A DNA stretch of 40,804 bases, taken from NCBI GenBank assembly GCA_003161635.1, contig PMOA01000053.1, positions 10,219 through 51,022 of the forward strand, in the 5' to 3' direction. Position 1 is the stretch's first letter. Every line of letters begins with the position of its first letter. The stretch is from Limisphaerales bacterium (GTDB lineage: Bacteria; Verrucomicrobiota; Verrucomicrobiia; Limisphaerales; UBA11358). The notes below the pieces were generated by a model. That model made no database searches, was not told the origin of the DNA, and saw only the letters and a list, made by a program, of their open reading frames with translations. This document shows positions 7,469-15,662 of the stretch, piece by piece. The position numbers were made by a program, and so were the translations under genes.

Positions 7469-9208
7469 GTGGCAATTATTCTGAGGGCCTTGAAAATCGG
7501 CCTGCTCCAACTCAACTCGACTGTCGGCGACTTTGTAACGAACCGGCAAAAGCTCATTGCCGGTTGCGAAAAAGCCCGCGCGCTCGGCGCGGAATTCGTC
7601 ATCGCGCCGGAATTGTTTCTCTGTGGCTATCCGCCGCGCGATCTGCTTCTGCGCGCCGATTTCGTCCAAGCCAATCTTGCCGCACTCGCCGAAACCGCCA
7701 AAAGCATCGGCCCGCTTCCATTGTGCGTCGGTTACGTTGACGAAAATTCCGAACGTCCCGGACGCGCACTTCGCAATTCCGCCGCCGTTTTGCAAAACGG
7801 CAAAATCATCTGGCGCACGCACAAAAGTCTTCTGCCGACCTACGACGTTTTTGACGAAGACCGCTATTTTGAGCCGGCCAAAAGCGCCGTCCCTTTTGAG
7901 TTCAAAGGCCGCAAGCTCGGCATCACGATTTGCGAGGACATCTGGAATGACGAAGATTTTTGGCCGGAACGGCTTTATCACCGCGACCCGATCAAAGAAC
8001 TCACCGGGCAAGGCGCGGAAATCATCCTTAACATTTCTGCGTCGCCGTGGCATGACGGCAAGGAAAAGGCCCGGCTCGCCATGCTTCAACGCGTCGCGCG
8101 CGACGAGCGCGTGCCGCTGGCACAGGTCAATCTCGTCGGCGCGAACGACGAATTGATTTTCGACGGCCACAGTGTCGTGCTCAATTCGCGCGGCGAAGTG
8201 ATCGCGGTCGGAAAAGGATTTGAAGAAGAAATTTTTGTGGCGGATTTGAGTTTTAGCAGGAGCCGGGGTGACGAGGCTCAAATTGAAAAAGAATCAGAGA
8301 CTCCTTGCGTCGTCTCCTGCAAATTTGAATTTCCGCCGCGCGAGCAGCAGATTTTTTCCGCGTTGTCGCTCGGCATTCGCGATTACGTTCACAAATGCGG
8401 TTTCAAATCGGTGATTGTCGGGTTGTCCGGCGGCATTGACTCCGCACTGGTGGCCGTGCTCGCGGTGGAGGCGCTTGGCCCGGACAAAGTTCTGGGTATT
8501 TCGATGCCCGCGCGTTATTCGAGCGAAGGCAGTTTGAGCGACGCCGAGGCACTCGCAAAAAATCTCGGCATTCGCTACGAGGTTTTGCCGATTGAACCCG
8601 TTTTTCAATCGGTGGAAAAGCAACTGGCGAAAGTTTTTGCCGGAACCAGGCCGAACGAGGCCGAGGAAAATGTCCAGTCGCGGCTGCGCGGCGTGACATT
8701 GATGGCGCTGTCAAACAAATTTGGCGCGCTGGTGCTGACGACCGGCAACAAATCGGAAATGGCCGTCGGTTATTGCACCCTTTACGGCGACATGTGCGGG
8801 GCGCTGGCGGTGATCGCGGACGTTTTCAAGACGGACATTTACAAAATCGCGCGCTGGATCAACTCCGACCTGGCGTCGCGAGCGGGTCGCGAATGCGAAA
8901 TCATCCCCGCCGCTTCAATCATAAAACCGCCGAGCGCGGAGTTGCGGCCAGACCAAAAGGATCAGGATTCGCTGCCGCCCTACGAAACGCTGGACCAAAT
9001 TCTGGACGCCTACGTCGTGCAAAATTTGAGCAAGGAGGAAATCATCCGGCTCGGATTTGACGCGGCGGTGGTCAATGACGTGATCAACAAAGTCACGTTC
9101 AGCGAATACAAACGCCGCCAGGCCGCGCCGGGACTGAAAGTGTCGCCGCGCGCCTTCGGCATGGGCCGGCGCATTCCCATCGCGCAACGATTCCGAACAA
9201 AATCTTGA
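7469..9208 (+). CDS. nadE: Glutamine-dependent NAD(+) synthetase
   Basis: The protein has 579 residues. An N-terminal nitrilase-type glutaminase domain has Glu in VIAPELF, Lys in THKSLLP and Cys in GITICEDIW (about residues 45, 117 and 153). A C-terminal synthetase domain has the ATP-pyrophosphatase loop GLSGGIDSA near residue 320, then LTTGNKSEMAVGYCT and PSAELRPDQKDQDSLPPY. It converts nicotinate adenine dinucleotide to NAD using glutamine and ATP. I chose the GTG at 7469. A TTG at 7490 would give the more usual opening MKIGLLQLN, but the seven codons before it differ from the duplicate copy mainly at silent positions, which suggests they are translated. The gene overlaps a good promoter for the next operon at its stop codon. 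Confidence 0.95.
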   Translation: MAIILRALKIGLLQLNSTVGDFVTNRQKLIAGCEKARALGAEFVIAPELFLCGYPPRDLLLRADFVQANLAALAETAKSIGPLPLCVGYVDENSERPGRALRNSAAVLQNGKIIWRTHKSLLPTYDVFDEDRYFEPAKSAVPFEFKGRKLGITICEDIWNDEDFWPERLYHRDPIKELTGQGAEIILNISASPWHDGKEKARLAMLQRVARDERVPLAQVNLVGANDELIFDGHSVVLNSRGEVIAVGKGFEEEIFVADLSFSRSRGDEAQIEKESETPCVVSCKFEFPPREQQIFSALSLGIRDYVHKCGFKSVIVGLSGGIDSALVAVLAVEALGPDKVLGISMPARYSSEGSLSDAEALAKNLGIRYEVLPIEPVFQSVEKQLAKVFAGTRPNEAEENVQSRLRGVTLMALSNKFGALVLTTGNKSEMAVGYCTLYGDMCGALAVIADVFKTDIYKIARWINSDLASRAGRECEIIPAASIIKPPSAELRPDQKDQDSLPPYETLDQILDAYVVQNLSKEEIIRLGFDAAVVNDVINKVTFSEYKRRQAAPGLKVSPRAFGMGRRIPIAQRFRTKS

Positions 9209-9233
9209 CAGGGAAATGGCTGAAACCTAGGCT
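9205..9233 (+). promoter_or_regulatory. Sigma-70-type promoter candidate for the 9270 operon
   Basis: TTGACA at 9205-9210, a spacer of 17 bases and TAGGCT at 9228-9233 give a perfect -35 box and a fair -10 box. The site lies 37 bases before the ATG at 9270 and overlaps the nadE stop. It would start the 9270-13382 operon. Confidence 0.6.
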
Positions 9234-9269
9234 TTACCTCTCTACGTCTAACGTATCGGAAATCGTTCA

Positions 9270-9488
9270 ATGACAATTCTTTTGGCATATATTGATCCCG
9301 GCGTGGGTGCTTTGCTCTGGCAATCCATCATCGCGGCATTTGTCGGCTTGCTGTTCTACCTGAAAAAAACCCGGCGGTGGATCGTCGGTGTATTCCGGAA
9401 AATGTTCGGGCGCGGCCAGAAACCTCCGGGCGTCGTTGTGGAAATTCCCGCCGAAGAAACAATGAAAGCCAAATCTAATGTCCGGTGA
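9270..9488 (+). CDS. Small single-span membrane protein with an N-terminal IDPG motif
   Basis: The protein has 72 residues. LLAYIDPGVGALLWQ at the start is followed by one membrane span (about residues 13-32), then a strongly basic stretch (KKTRRWIVGVFRKMFGRG) and a short polar tail, so it is probably anchored with its basic tail in the cytoplasm. I recall small proteins with a YIDPGxG opening next to methyltransferase and sulfatase-like genes in other bacteria, but no function is known to me. The stop overlaps the start of the next gene as TGATG, which points to translational coupling. It is first in the operon behind a good promoter. Confidence 0.75.
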   Translation: MTILLAYIDPGVGALLWQSIIAAFVGLLFYLKKTRRWIVGVFRKMFGRGQKPPGVVVEIPAEETMKAKSNVR

Positions 9489-10936
9489 TGCCACAATCCG
9501 CGCCATCATTTCGCGATCCGGCGGGTTGTTGTTGTTCTTTCAATGGTCGCGTGCTGCGCTTCGTTGCCACGGATGCCATTTCTGAATTCGAACAATTCCT
9601 GCAAACCAATTGCGCGCGCCAGTTCATCGCGCGGAAACAATTTGTCTCCACCCGCCGCCTGAACGAAGATGAAACCGCCACGCTTCGCGAATCGCCGGAG
9701 TTGCAGCCGGTTTTCCACGCGCAGCCCGGGGGCGCGGTCTTTGAGCATGAGCGCATTCCGTTTCCGAGCTATCCGCACGAATGGCCGCCCGAAATGCTCT
9801 GGGACGCCGGTCGTTTGACGCTCGAACTCGCCCAGGCCGCGCTCGCGGACGGTTTCGGTCTGAAGGATGCCACTCCGCATAATATTTTGTTTCGCGGCAG
9901 CGAACCGGTGTTCATTGACGCGCTGTCATTTGAACGACGGAATCCCGGCGATCCGATCTGGCTGCCGGAGGCGCAGTTCGTCCGCACGTTTCTTCTGCCG
10001 CTGCTGGCCAGCCGCCGCTGGGGTTTGCCCCTGACGGAACTGTTCACGACGCGCCGGGACGGAATTGAACCGGAGGCTGTTTACCGCTTTTGCGGTCCGT
10101 TGGAAAAATTCACACCGCGAATGCTTTCACTCGTTTCGATTCCCACCTGGCTCTCGCGCAAGACCAGCCCGGACGACCAAAAGATTTACCAGCCGCATTT
10201 GCTGGCGAACACGGAAAAGGCGCGCTTCATCCTCGAATCACTTTTTAAACGCCTGGAACGAACGCTGGACTCGCTCAAGCCGGTCGCGCAAAAAAAATCG
10301 GTGTGGTCGGATTACATGGCCACGCACAGTTACGACGACCCGGCGTTTGCGGCCAAGGAAAAATTTGTGAACGAGGCGTTGCGCGAGTTCAAACCGGCGC
10401 GCGTGCTGGATGCCGGCGCGAACACCGGCCATTTCAGCGCGCTGGCGGCGCAGGCGGGCGCGGAAGTGGTGGCCGTTGATCTGGATGCGGCGTGCGCCGG
10501 CGCGATCTGGCAGCGCGCGCGCGAACAAAAATTGGACATTCTGCCGCTGGTCGTGAATCTGGCGCACCCCAGCCCGGCGCTCGGCTGGCGGAACGGCGAG
10601 TGCCCGTCGTTCCTTGACCGCGCGACGGGTGCGTTCGATGGCGTGCTGATGCTGGCGTTGATCCACCACCTGCTGGTGACGGAACGGATTCCGCTTGAAG
10701 AAATTCTGCGGCTGGCTTATGAAGTAACCAATTCGTTACTTGTGATTGAGTTTGTTGAACCTAAGGATGATATGTTCCGCCGCCTGACGCGAGGGCGCGC
10801 GGCTCTGCACGCTTCGCTGAACGCGGCGGTTTTCGAGCAGGCTTGCACGCCGTACTTTGAAATTGTCCGGTCGCTCGCGCTGCCGGGCACACAGCGGCGG
10901 ATGTATTGTCTGAAGCGAAAGGGCGATGGAAATTGA
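9488..10936 (+). CDS. Class I SAM-dependent methyltransferase with a kinase-like N-terminal region
   Basis: The protein has 482 residues. The C-terminal half is a methyltransferase: motif I VLDAGANTGHFSALA near residue 307, VVAVDLD as the second strand, FDGVLMLALIHHLL, and IEFVEPKDD later. The N-terminal half is not a methyltransferase. Around residues 124-143, GLKDATPHNILF followed by PVFIDALSF resembles the catalytic loop (D....N) and the metal-binding strand of kinase or aminoglycoside-phosphotransferase folds. NoeA-like nodulation proteins have a comparable make-up as far as I recall. The ATG at 9488 is used rather than GTG 9485 because it overlaps the preceding stop. The substrate is unknown; a glycan or lipid intermediate is likely from context. 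Confidence 0.82.
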   Translation: MPQSAPSFRDPAGCCCSFNGRVLRFVATDAISEFEQFLQTNCARQFIARKQFVSTRRLNEDETATLRESPELQPVFHAQPGGAVFEHERIPFPSYPHEWPPEMLWDAGRLTLELAQAALADGFGLKDATPHNILFRGSEPVFIDALSFERRNPGDPIWLPEAQFVRTFLLPLLASRRWGLPLTELFTTRRDGIEPEAVYRFCGPLEKFTPRMLSLVSIPTWLSRKTSPDDQKIYQPHLLANTEKARFILESLFKRLERTLDSLKPVAQKKSVWSDYMATHSYDDPAFAAKEKFVNEALREFKPARVLDAGANTGHFSALAAQAGAEVVAVDLDAACAGAIWQRAREQKLDILPLVVNLAHPSPALGWRNGECPSFLDRATGAFDGVLMLALIHHLLVTERIPLEEILRLAYEVTNSLLVIEFVEPKDDMFRRLTRGRAALHASLNAAVFEQACTPYFEIVRSLALPGTQRRMYCLKRKGDGN

Positions 10937-12549
10937 GCGCGCCCACACAAACCGCGCCTCCGGCGGAGCATCATGAGGGTACCGTCCCGTTGCCGCAGCC
11001 GCTGAAACAAAAAATCAAGGACGGCATCGTGGCAGTGTCGCTGGCGAACCTGTGTTTTGCCAATGCGTGGTTCACGATATTGTATGACACGGATCGGGGC
11101 TACTTCAACAAACTACCGATCCAGACGTCGTCAACGCTGGCCCTCCTGATAAATATCCTCTGGCTGGCAGCCGCGGTGTGGCTGGCGATGCGTGTGTGGC
11201 GGCGTTTTCAGAACCGCCTGTTGCATTTTGCCTTGCACATGGCCTTTTTGGTTTTGCTGTTGGTTCCGGTGGATTTTGTCCGCCACCAGGTCTTTCACAT
11301 TTCGGACTATCAGGTCGTGGTGTTTTTCCAGCGGCCGGTGGTGATATTTTGCTCGATGGTTTTGCTGGCCTTGGTGGTCTGGCAACACCGGCGGGTGGCC
11401 AGGGTCGTCACCGTGTTGGTGGTGGTCGTCTCGCCGCTGGCGTTATTGACGCTGGCGAAAATCGGGTTGTTGTCGCTCGGCGTGATGCACTTGAAACAGG
11501 CGGACTATGAGCCGGTTTTGCCGCCGCCGGCGCCGGTTCGCGAGGGCCAGCCGCGCGTGCTGTGGATTGTTTTTGATTGTACGGATTACCGCGTGGCATT
11601 TGAAAACCGGCCGGCCGGCGTGCAACTTCCGGAATTCGACCGGCTGCGCGGCGAATCGCTGTTTTGCGTCAATGCCTGTTCGCCCCACAGCAGCACCATA
11701 AGCTCGATGCCGGCGCTGATTTCGGGCCAACGGATTTCGGACGTTGGCATTGCCAACGCCTCGGATTTGAATGTTCGGGTCGCCGATACGGGGGCCGACA
11801 CCACCTGGCAGAAACTGCCGTCAGTGTTCGCTGAAGCGCGGGCACTGGGCGCGAACACCGCCCTCGTCGGTTGGTATCATCCTTACGATCGTATCCTGGG
11901 CAAAGGATTGAATTATTGCGCCTGGTATCCCTTCCCGATGTTTGAGCCCGCACGCGCAAAAACGATTGCGACCGCAATGCGGCGGGAGATCGGCTGCATT
12001 CCCTGGTCATGGCATATCCGTCGGATTTTCATCGGCGTCTGCCGGGACAGTTTGAGGGAATCACTTTCGCTGGTGACCAACACTGTTTACGGTTTAACCT
12101 TGCTGCATCTGCCGCCACCGCATACGCCCGGCATTTATCTGCCTAAAAAGGATCAATTCACCTTTTGGGGCATGTCCAGAACCGTCGGCTACCTGAGAAA
12201 CCTGGCATTGGCCGACCAGGAACTGGGCCAGATGCGCCGCGCCATGGAAACCTCAGGGCAATGGGATAAAACCTGGCTGATCATCAGCACCGACCATTCG
12301 TTGGGGTCGTCCGATTTATTCGGCAGCCATGATACGCGTGTGCCATTCATCGTTAAACCGCCCGGCGCAAACGAACCCATCACCTATTCGCCAAAAATCA
12401 ACACCATTCTGACTCACAATTTGATTCTGGCCATTCTTCGCGGCGAAATAACCAGCCAGCGGGAACTGGTGCCCTGGCTCGACGAACATGGAAAACCGCT
12501 GCCGACAACGATCGTCGGGACCCAGGTATTAGGACAAAGCCTGCCATGA
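10933..12549 (+). CDS. Membrane protein of the alkaline phosphatase superfamily (sulfatase/phosphoethanolamine-transferase-like)
   Basis: The protein has 538 residues from a TTG that overlaps the methyltransferase stop (TTGA); no ATG or GTG lies near. The N-terminal 180 residues hold about five membrane spans. The soluble domain then shows the superfamily's metal and nucleophile sites: LWIVFDCTDY near residue 209, SPHSSTISSMPALISG near 249 (a Thr or Ser nucleophile), STDHSLG near 452 and HDTRVPFIVKPPG near 466. Enzymes with this layout transfer or remove phospho-groups or sulfate on lipids and glycans on the outer face of the membrane. Which one this is cannot be read. It ends with an ATGA overlap into the next glycosyltransferase gene, so it is part of the same operon. 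Confidence 0.8.
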   Translation: MSAPTQTAPPAEHHEGTVPLPQPLKQKIKDGIVAVSLANLCFANAWFTILYDTDRGYFNKLPIQTSSTLALLINILWLAAAVWLAMRVWRRFQNRLLHFALHMAFLVLLLVPVDFVRHQVFHISDYQVVVFFQRPVVIFCSMVLLALVVWQHRRVARVVTVLVVVVSPLALLTLAKIGLLSLGVMHLKQADYEPVLPPPAPVREGQPRVLWIVFDCTDYRVAFENRPAGVQLPEFDRLRGESLFCVNACSPHSSTISSMPALISGQRISDVGIANASDLNVRVADTGADTTWQKLPSVFAEARALGANTALVGWYHPYDRILGKGLNYCAWYPFPMFEPARAKTIATAMRREIGCIPWSWHIRRIFIGVCRDSLRESLSLVTNTVYGLTLLHLPPPHTPGIYLPKKDQFTFWGMSRTVGYLRNLALADQELGQMRRAMETSGQWDKTWLIISTDHSLGSSDLFGSHDTRVPFIVKPPGANEPITYSPKINTILTHNLILAILRGEITSQRELVPWLDEHGKPLPTTIVGTQVLGQSLP

Positions 12550-13382
12550 AATTCTCCATCATCACTCCGAGCTTCCGCAATTCACAGTGGCTCAAGCTCT
12601 GCATCGCCTCCGTGGCCGACCAGCAAGGCGTCGAACTCGAGCACATCGTGCAGGATTCCTGTTCGGACGATGGCACCCAGGACTGGCTGCCGCGAGACCG
12701 CCGCGTCAGCGCCTTCATCGAAAAGGACGGCGGCATGTATGATGCCGTCAACCGCGGTTACTGCCGCGCTCAAGGCGACATCCTCGCGTATCTCAATTGC
12801 GACGAACAATATCTGCCCGGCGCGCTCAAGACCGTCCATGATTTTTTTGAAGCGCATCCCGAAATCGAAGTTGCGCTGGCCGGCACCATCGTCACCGACG
12901 GCGAAGGAAAATACATCTGCCATCGCCATGCGCTGGTGCCGCATCCGCACCACATCTGGTTCCGTTTTCCGGTGCTGACCAGTTCGGTATTCATCCGGCG
13001 GCGGGTCATTCACGAACGCGGCATTTTCTTCGACACACGCTGGCGGGTGGTCGGGGATTTACATTGGGTCATGGCCTTGATGAAAAACAAAGTGCCGATG
13101 AAGGTAATGGACGGCTTCCAGTCCGCTTTTACCGACACCGGCGACAACCTGTGTCTCAGCCCCAGCGCCATCCACGAATCCAAAGAAACTCTGGCCCTGC
13201 CCCCGGGATGGGTGCGGGCGTTGAAATCGTTGTGGATCGCGCACCACTGCCTGCGGCGCCTTGCCGCCGGCCATTTTTCGTTGAAACCGACCAGCTATTC
13301 CATTTACACGCTGCAAAGCCCGGAAAAGCGGGTTCAGTTTGATGTGCCCAAACCCACGGGACTCTGGTGGACCCGGAGGTGA
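12546..13382 (+). CDS. Family-2 glycosyltransferase, copy A of a duplicated pair
   Basis: The protein has 278 residues. The GT-A start FSIITPSFRNSQWLKLCI is followed by the nucleotide-binding region DSCSDDGTQDWL, EKDGGMYDAVNRGY and the metal site YLNCDEQYLPG near residue 85. The protein resembles WcaE-like family-2 enzymes of exopolysaccharide loci. It matches the gene at 14768 over its whole length: the first 60 bases are identical, most of the protein is shared, and divergence grows toward residues 180-225. The start overlaps the preceding stop by four bases. The pair flanks the nucleotidyltransferase/kinase gene. Confidence 0.9.
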   Translation: MKFSIITPSFRNSQWLKLCIASVADQQGVELEHIVQDSCSDDGTQDWLPRDRRVSAFIEKDGGMYDAVNRGYCRAQGDILAYLNCDEQYLPGALKTVHDFFEAHPEIEVALAGTIVTDGEGKYICHRHALVPHPHHIWFRFPVLTSSVFIRRRVIHERGIFFDTRWRVVGDLHWVMALMKNKVPMKVMDGFQSAFTDTGDNLCLSPSAIHESKETLALPPGWVRALKSLWIAHHCLRRLAAGHFSLKPTSYSIYTLQSPEKRVQFDVPKPTGLWWTRR

Positions 13383-13420
13383 CCGAGGCATCCACGCAAT
13401 GCGGAAATGAAACTTCAGCC

Positions 13421-13510
13421 CCCTTCACCTGCAAACGTCAAACCCGGCCGCGGCGGGCAAAACGGCCGTGGCGAACCAGGAACAATTTGCTGGTTGCAGC
13501 AGGTGAAGGG
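13421..13510. repeat. 12-base perfect inverted repeat in a 218-base gap
   Basis: CCCTTCACCTGC at 13421-13432 is repeated inverted as GCAGGTGAAGGG at 13499-13510, with 66 bases between, which include a GC-rich stretch. The spacing is too long for a simple terminator. It could mark the ends of a small lost insertion. No gene was recognised in the gap from 13383 to 13600. Confidence 0.6.
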
Positions 13511-13600
13511 AATTTATCATGTCGCGTCCGATAAAGAGTTGCCGGGGAAAACGGTTTCAACTGGGCCGGTTTTCTCCTGACTGAACCTAGAGATTCCATT

Positions 13601-14746
13601 ATGCCAAAAAAAAAAGTTTTCGTTAGTGGCTGTTTCGACATGCTGCACAGCGGGCACGTCCGTTTTCTGGAAGAAGCGGCGGGCTTGGGCGAGGTGCATG
13701 TGGGGATCGGCTCCGATCGGACCCTCAAGGAATTGAAAGGCCGTTACCCGGTGACCACGCAGGAAGAACGCAAATACCTGCTCGAAGCGTTGAAACACGT
13801 GAAGGCGTGCTACATCAACAGCGGTTCGGGCATCATGGATTTTCTGAAGGAGTTGCGGCGGGTTTCGCCCGCCTTCTTTGTGGTGAACGAGGATGGCAAC
13901 ACGCCCGCCAAGGCGCAACTGTGCAAGCGCCTTGGCATTGAATATGTCGTCCTCCGGCGCGATCCGCGGGAGCATCTCCCCGCCCGATCCACAACCAGTT
14001 TAAGGAAGGAATGCCGGATCCCTTATCGCCTCGACCTTGCCGGCGGCTGGCTGGACCAGACGTTTGTGTCCAGACACGGAGCCGGGCCGGTGCTGACCAT
14101 TTCGGTGGAGCCGACGATGGAGTTCAACGAACGCAGCGGCATGGCCTCCAGTTCGCGGCGGCGGGCCATCGAATTGTGGCAGACGGATCTTCCCGGCGGG
14201 GATAAGGAGAAAACGGCCCGGATGCTTTTTTCCTACGAGAATCCGCCCGGCACCCGGGAATTTTCCGGCTCCCAGGATGCCATCGGCATCGTTTATCCGG
14301 GATTGAACCGCTTGGACTACAGCGGCGAATACTGGCCCAACAAGATTACCTCGGTGGACGACGAGGAAATCCTGCGCTGGATTGAAGAGCGCCTCCATCT
14401 GGTCGCGCTGGGGCCGCGCAAGTCCGATTTCCGGGTTCGCCAGGACACCTGGGTCACGCCCACGCGGGTTCGCGCTCTCGCCGCTGCGGCGGATGGCTGC
14501 TGGCAGGCCATCTTAACCCGGGACGAGGAGGAATTTGGACGGCAGGTGCGCGCTTCATTCGAGGCGCAAATCAGCATGTTTCCAAGAATGATGGACCGCA
14601 ACGTCCGGACCGCCATCAAGCAATACGCCGGAAAATCTTTTGGGTGGAAACTGTCGGGCGCGGGCGGGGGCGGCTACCTTGTCCTGGTCAGTCAACGGGC
14701 GATTCCGGGAGCCACCAAGCTCAAAATCCGCCGCAAGGATCTTTAG
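13601..14746 (+). CDS. Fusion of a cytidylyltransferase-like domain and a GHMP-type kinase domain
   Basis: The protein has 381 residues. Residues 1-130 form a nucleotidyltransferase of the glycerol-3-phosphate cytidylyltransferase/HldE-C type with GCFDMLHSGH (HxGH motif, residues 10-19) and VGIGSDRT. From about 140 a GHMP kinase follows: RIPYRLDLAGGWLDQ, then GSQDAIGIVYPGLNRLDY near 227, and the third motif KLSGAGGGGYLVLV near 350. A kinase plus a nucleotidyltransferase in one chain would phosphorylate a sugar and activate it to an NDP-sugar. This is comparable in logic to HldE (PfkB kinase + nucleotidyltransferase) and Fkp, but with a different domain set. The sugar is unknown; a heptose- or fucose-like one is a guess from the kinase resemblance. 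It starts at an ATG preceded by AGAG. Confidence 0.82.
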   Translation: MPKKKVFVSGCFDMLHSGHVRFLEEAAGLGEVHVGIGSDRTLKELKGRYPVTTQEERKYLLEALKHVKACYINSGSGIMDFLKELRRVSPAFFVVNEDGNTPAKAQLCKRLGIEYVVLRRDPREHLPARSTTSLRKECRIPYRLDLAGGWLDQTFVSRHGAGPVLTISVEPTMEFNERSGMASSSRRRAIELWQTDLPGGDKEKTARMLFSYENPPGTREFSGSQDAIGIVYPGLNRLDYSGEYWPNKITSVDDEEILRWIEERLHLVALGPRKSDFRVRQDTWVTPTRVRALAAAADGCWQAILTRDEEEFGRQVRASFEAQISMFPRMMDRNVRTAIKQYAGKSFGWKLSGAGGGGYLVLVSQRAIPGATKLKIRRKDL

Positions 14747-14767
14747 CCGGCGCGGGGATAAATCCGC

Positions 14768-15604
14768 ATGAAATTCTCCATCATCACTCCGAGCTTCCGC
14801 AATTCACAGTGGCTCAAGCTCTGCATCGCTTCCGTCGCCGACCAGCAAGGTGTCGAACTGGAGCACATCGTGCAGGATTCCTGTTCGGACGACGGCACGC
14901 AGGACTGGCTGCCGCGGGACCGGCGCGTGAAGGCCTTCATTGAAAAGGACGGCGGCATGTATGACGCCGTCAACCGCGGTTATCGGCGCGCACAAGGCGA
15001 CATCCTCGCCTACCTGAACTGCGACGAACAATACCTGCCCGGAGCGCTCAAGGTCATGCATGATTTCTTCGAGCAAAATCCGCAAATTGAAGTAGCACTC
15101 GCCGGCAGCATCGTCACCGACATCGAAGGAAAATATATCTGCCACCGGCCCTCGCTGATGCCGCACCCGCAACACATGTGGTTTCGTTTCCTGGCGCTGA
15201 CCTCAGGCATCTTCATCCGCCGCCGCGTCATCCATGAGCGCGGGATTTTCTTCGATACCCGGTGGCGGGACCTGGGTGATTTCCACTGGGTGCGCGCCTT
15301 GATGAAGAACCGGGTGCCGATGGCCGTGTGCGATTCGTTCACCTCCGTGTTTACCGACGCCGGCGAAAACATGGGCCTGAAGCCCAACGCCATCCGCGAA
15401 AAAGCCGAGGCCGAGGCGATGGCGCCGGGCTGGGTGCGGACGCTCAAGCCGCTTTGGATCGTGCATCATCGCCTGCGCCGGCTGGCGGCCGGACATTTCA
15501 ATTTGAAACCAACGCACTATTCAATTTACACGCTGCAAAGCCCGGAACGGCGGGTGACGATGGACGCGCCCAACCCAACGTCGGTTTGGTGGAACCGGCT
15601 GTGA
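14768..15604 (+). CDS. Family-2 glycosyltransferase, copy B of a duplicated pair
   Basis: The protein has 278 residues, exactly as in copy A at 12546, with the same opening (FSIITPSFRNSQWLKLCI), the same metal-site region YLNCDEQYLPG and the same C-terminal HYSIYTLQSPERRV. DNA identity is highest over the first 400 bases and starts at the ATG itself; the sequences upstream of the two ATGs are unrelated. Residues 180-225 differ most, for example FTSVFTDAGENMGL here against FQSAFTDTGDNLCL in copy A. That is where acceptor preference could differ. It lies 21 bases after the nucleotidyltransferase/kinase stop and is probably in the same operon. Confidence 0.9.
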   Translation: MKFSIITPSFRNSQWLKLCIASVADQQGVELEHIVQDSCSDDGTQDWLPRDRRVKAFIEKDGGMYDAVNRGYRRAQGDILAYLNCDEQYLPGALKVMHDFFEQNPQIEVALAGSIVTDIEGKYICHRPSLMPHPQHMWFRFLALTSGIFIRRRVIHERGIFFDTRWRDLGDFHWVRALMKNRVPMAVCDSFTSVFTDAGENMGLKPNAIREKAEAEAMAPGWVRTLKPLWIVHHRLRRLAAGHFNLKPTHYSIYTLQSPERRVTMDAPNPTSVWWNRL

Positions 15605-15614
15605 CGTGATTTGC

Positions 15615-15642
15615 TTGACTGGACTTGTTCCGTCCATACCTT
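15615..15642 (+). promoter_or_regulatory. Promoter candidate before the 15663 glycosyltransferase
   Basis: TTGACT at 15615-15620, 16 bases, then TACCTT at 15637-15642, about 20 bases before the ATG at 15663. The -35 box is good, while the -10 box only fits the loose form TAnnnT. Confidence 0.4.
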
Positions 15643-15662
15643 GCCCGCGTTGGGACACCGCA

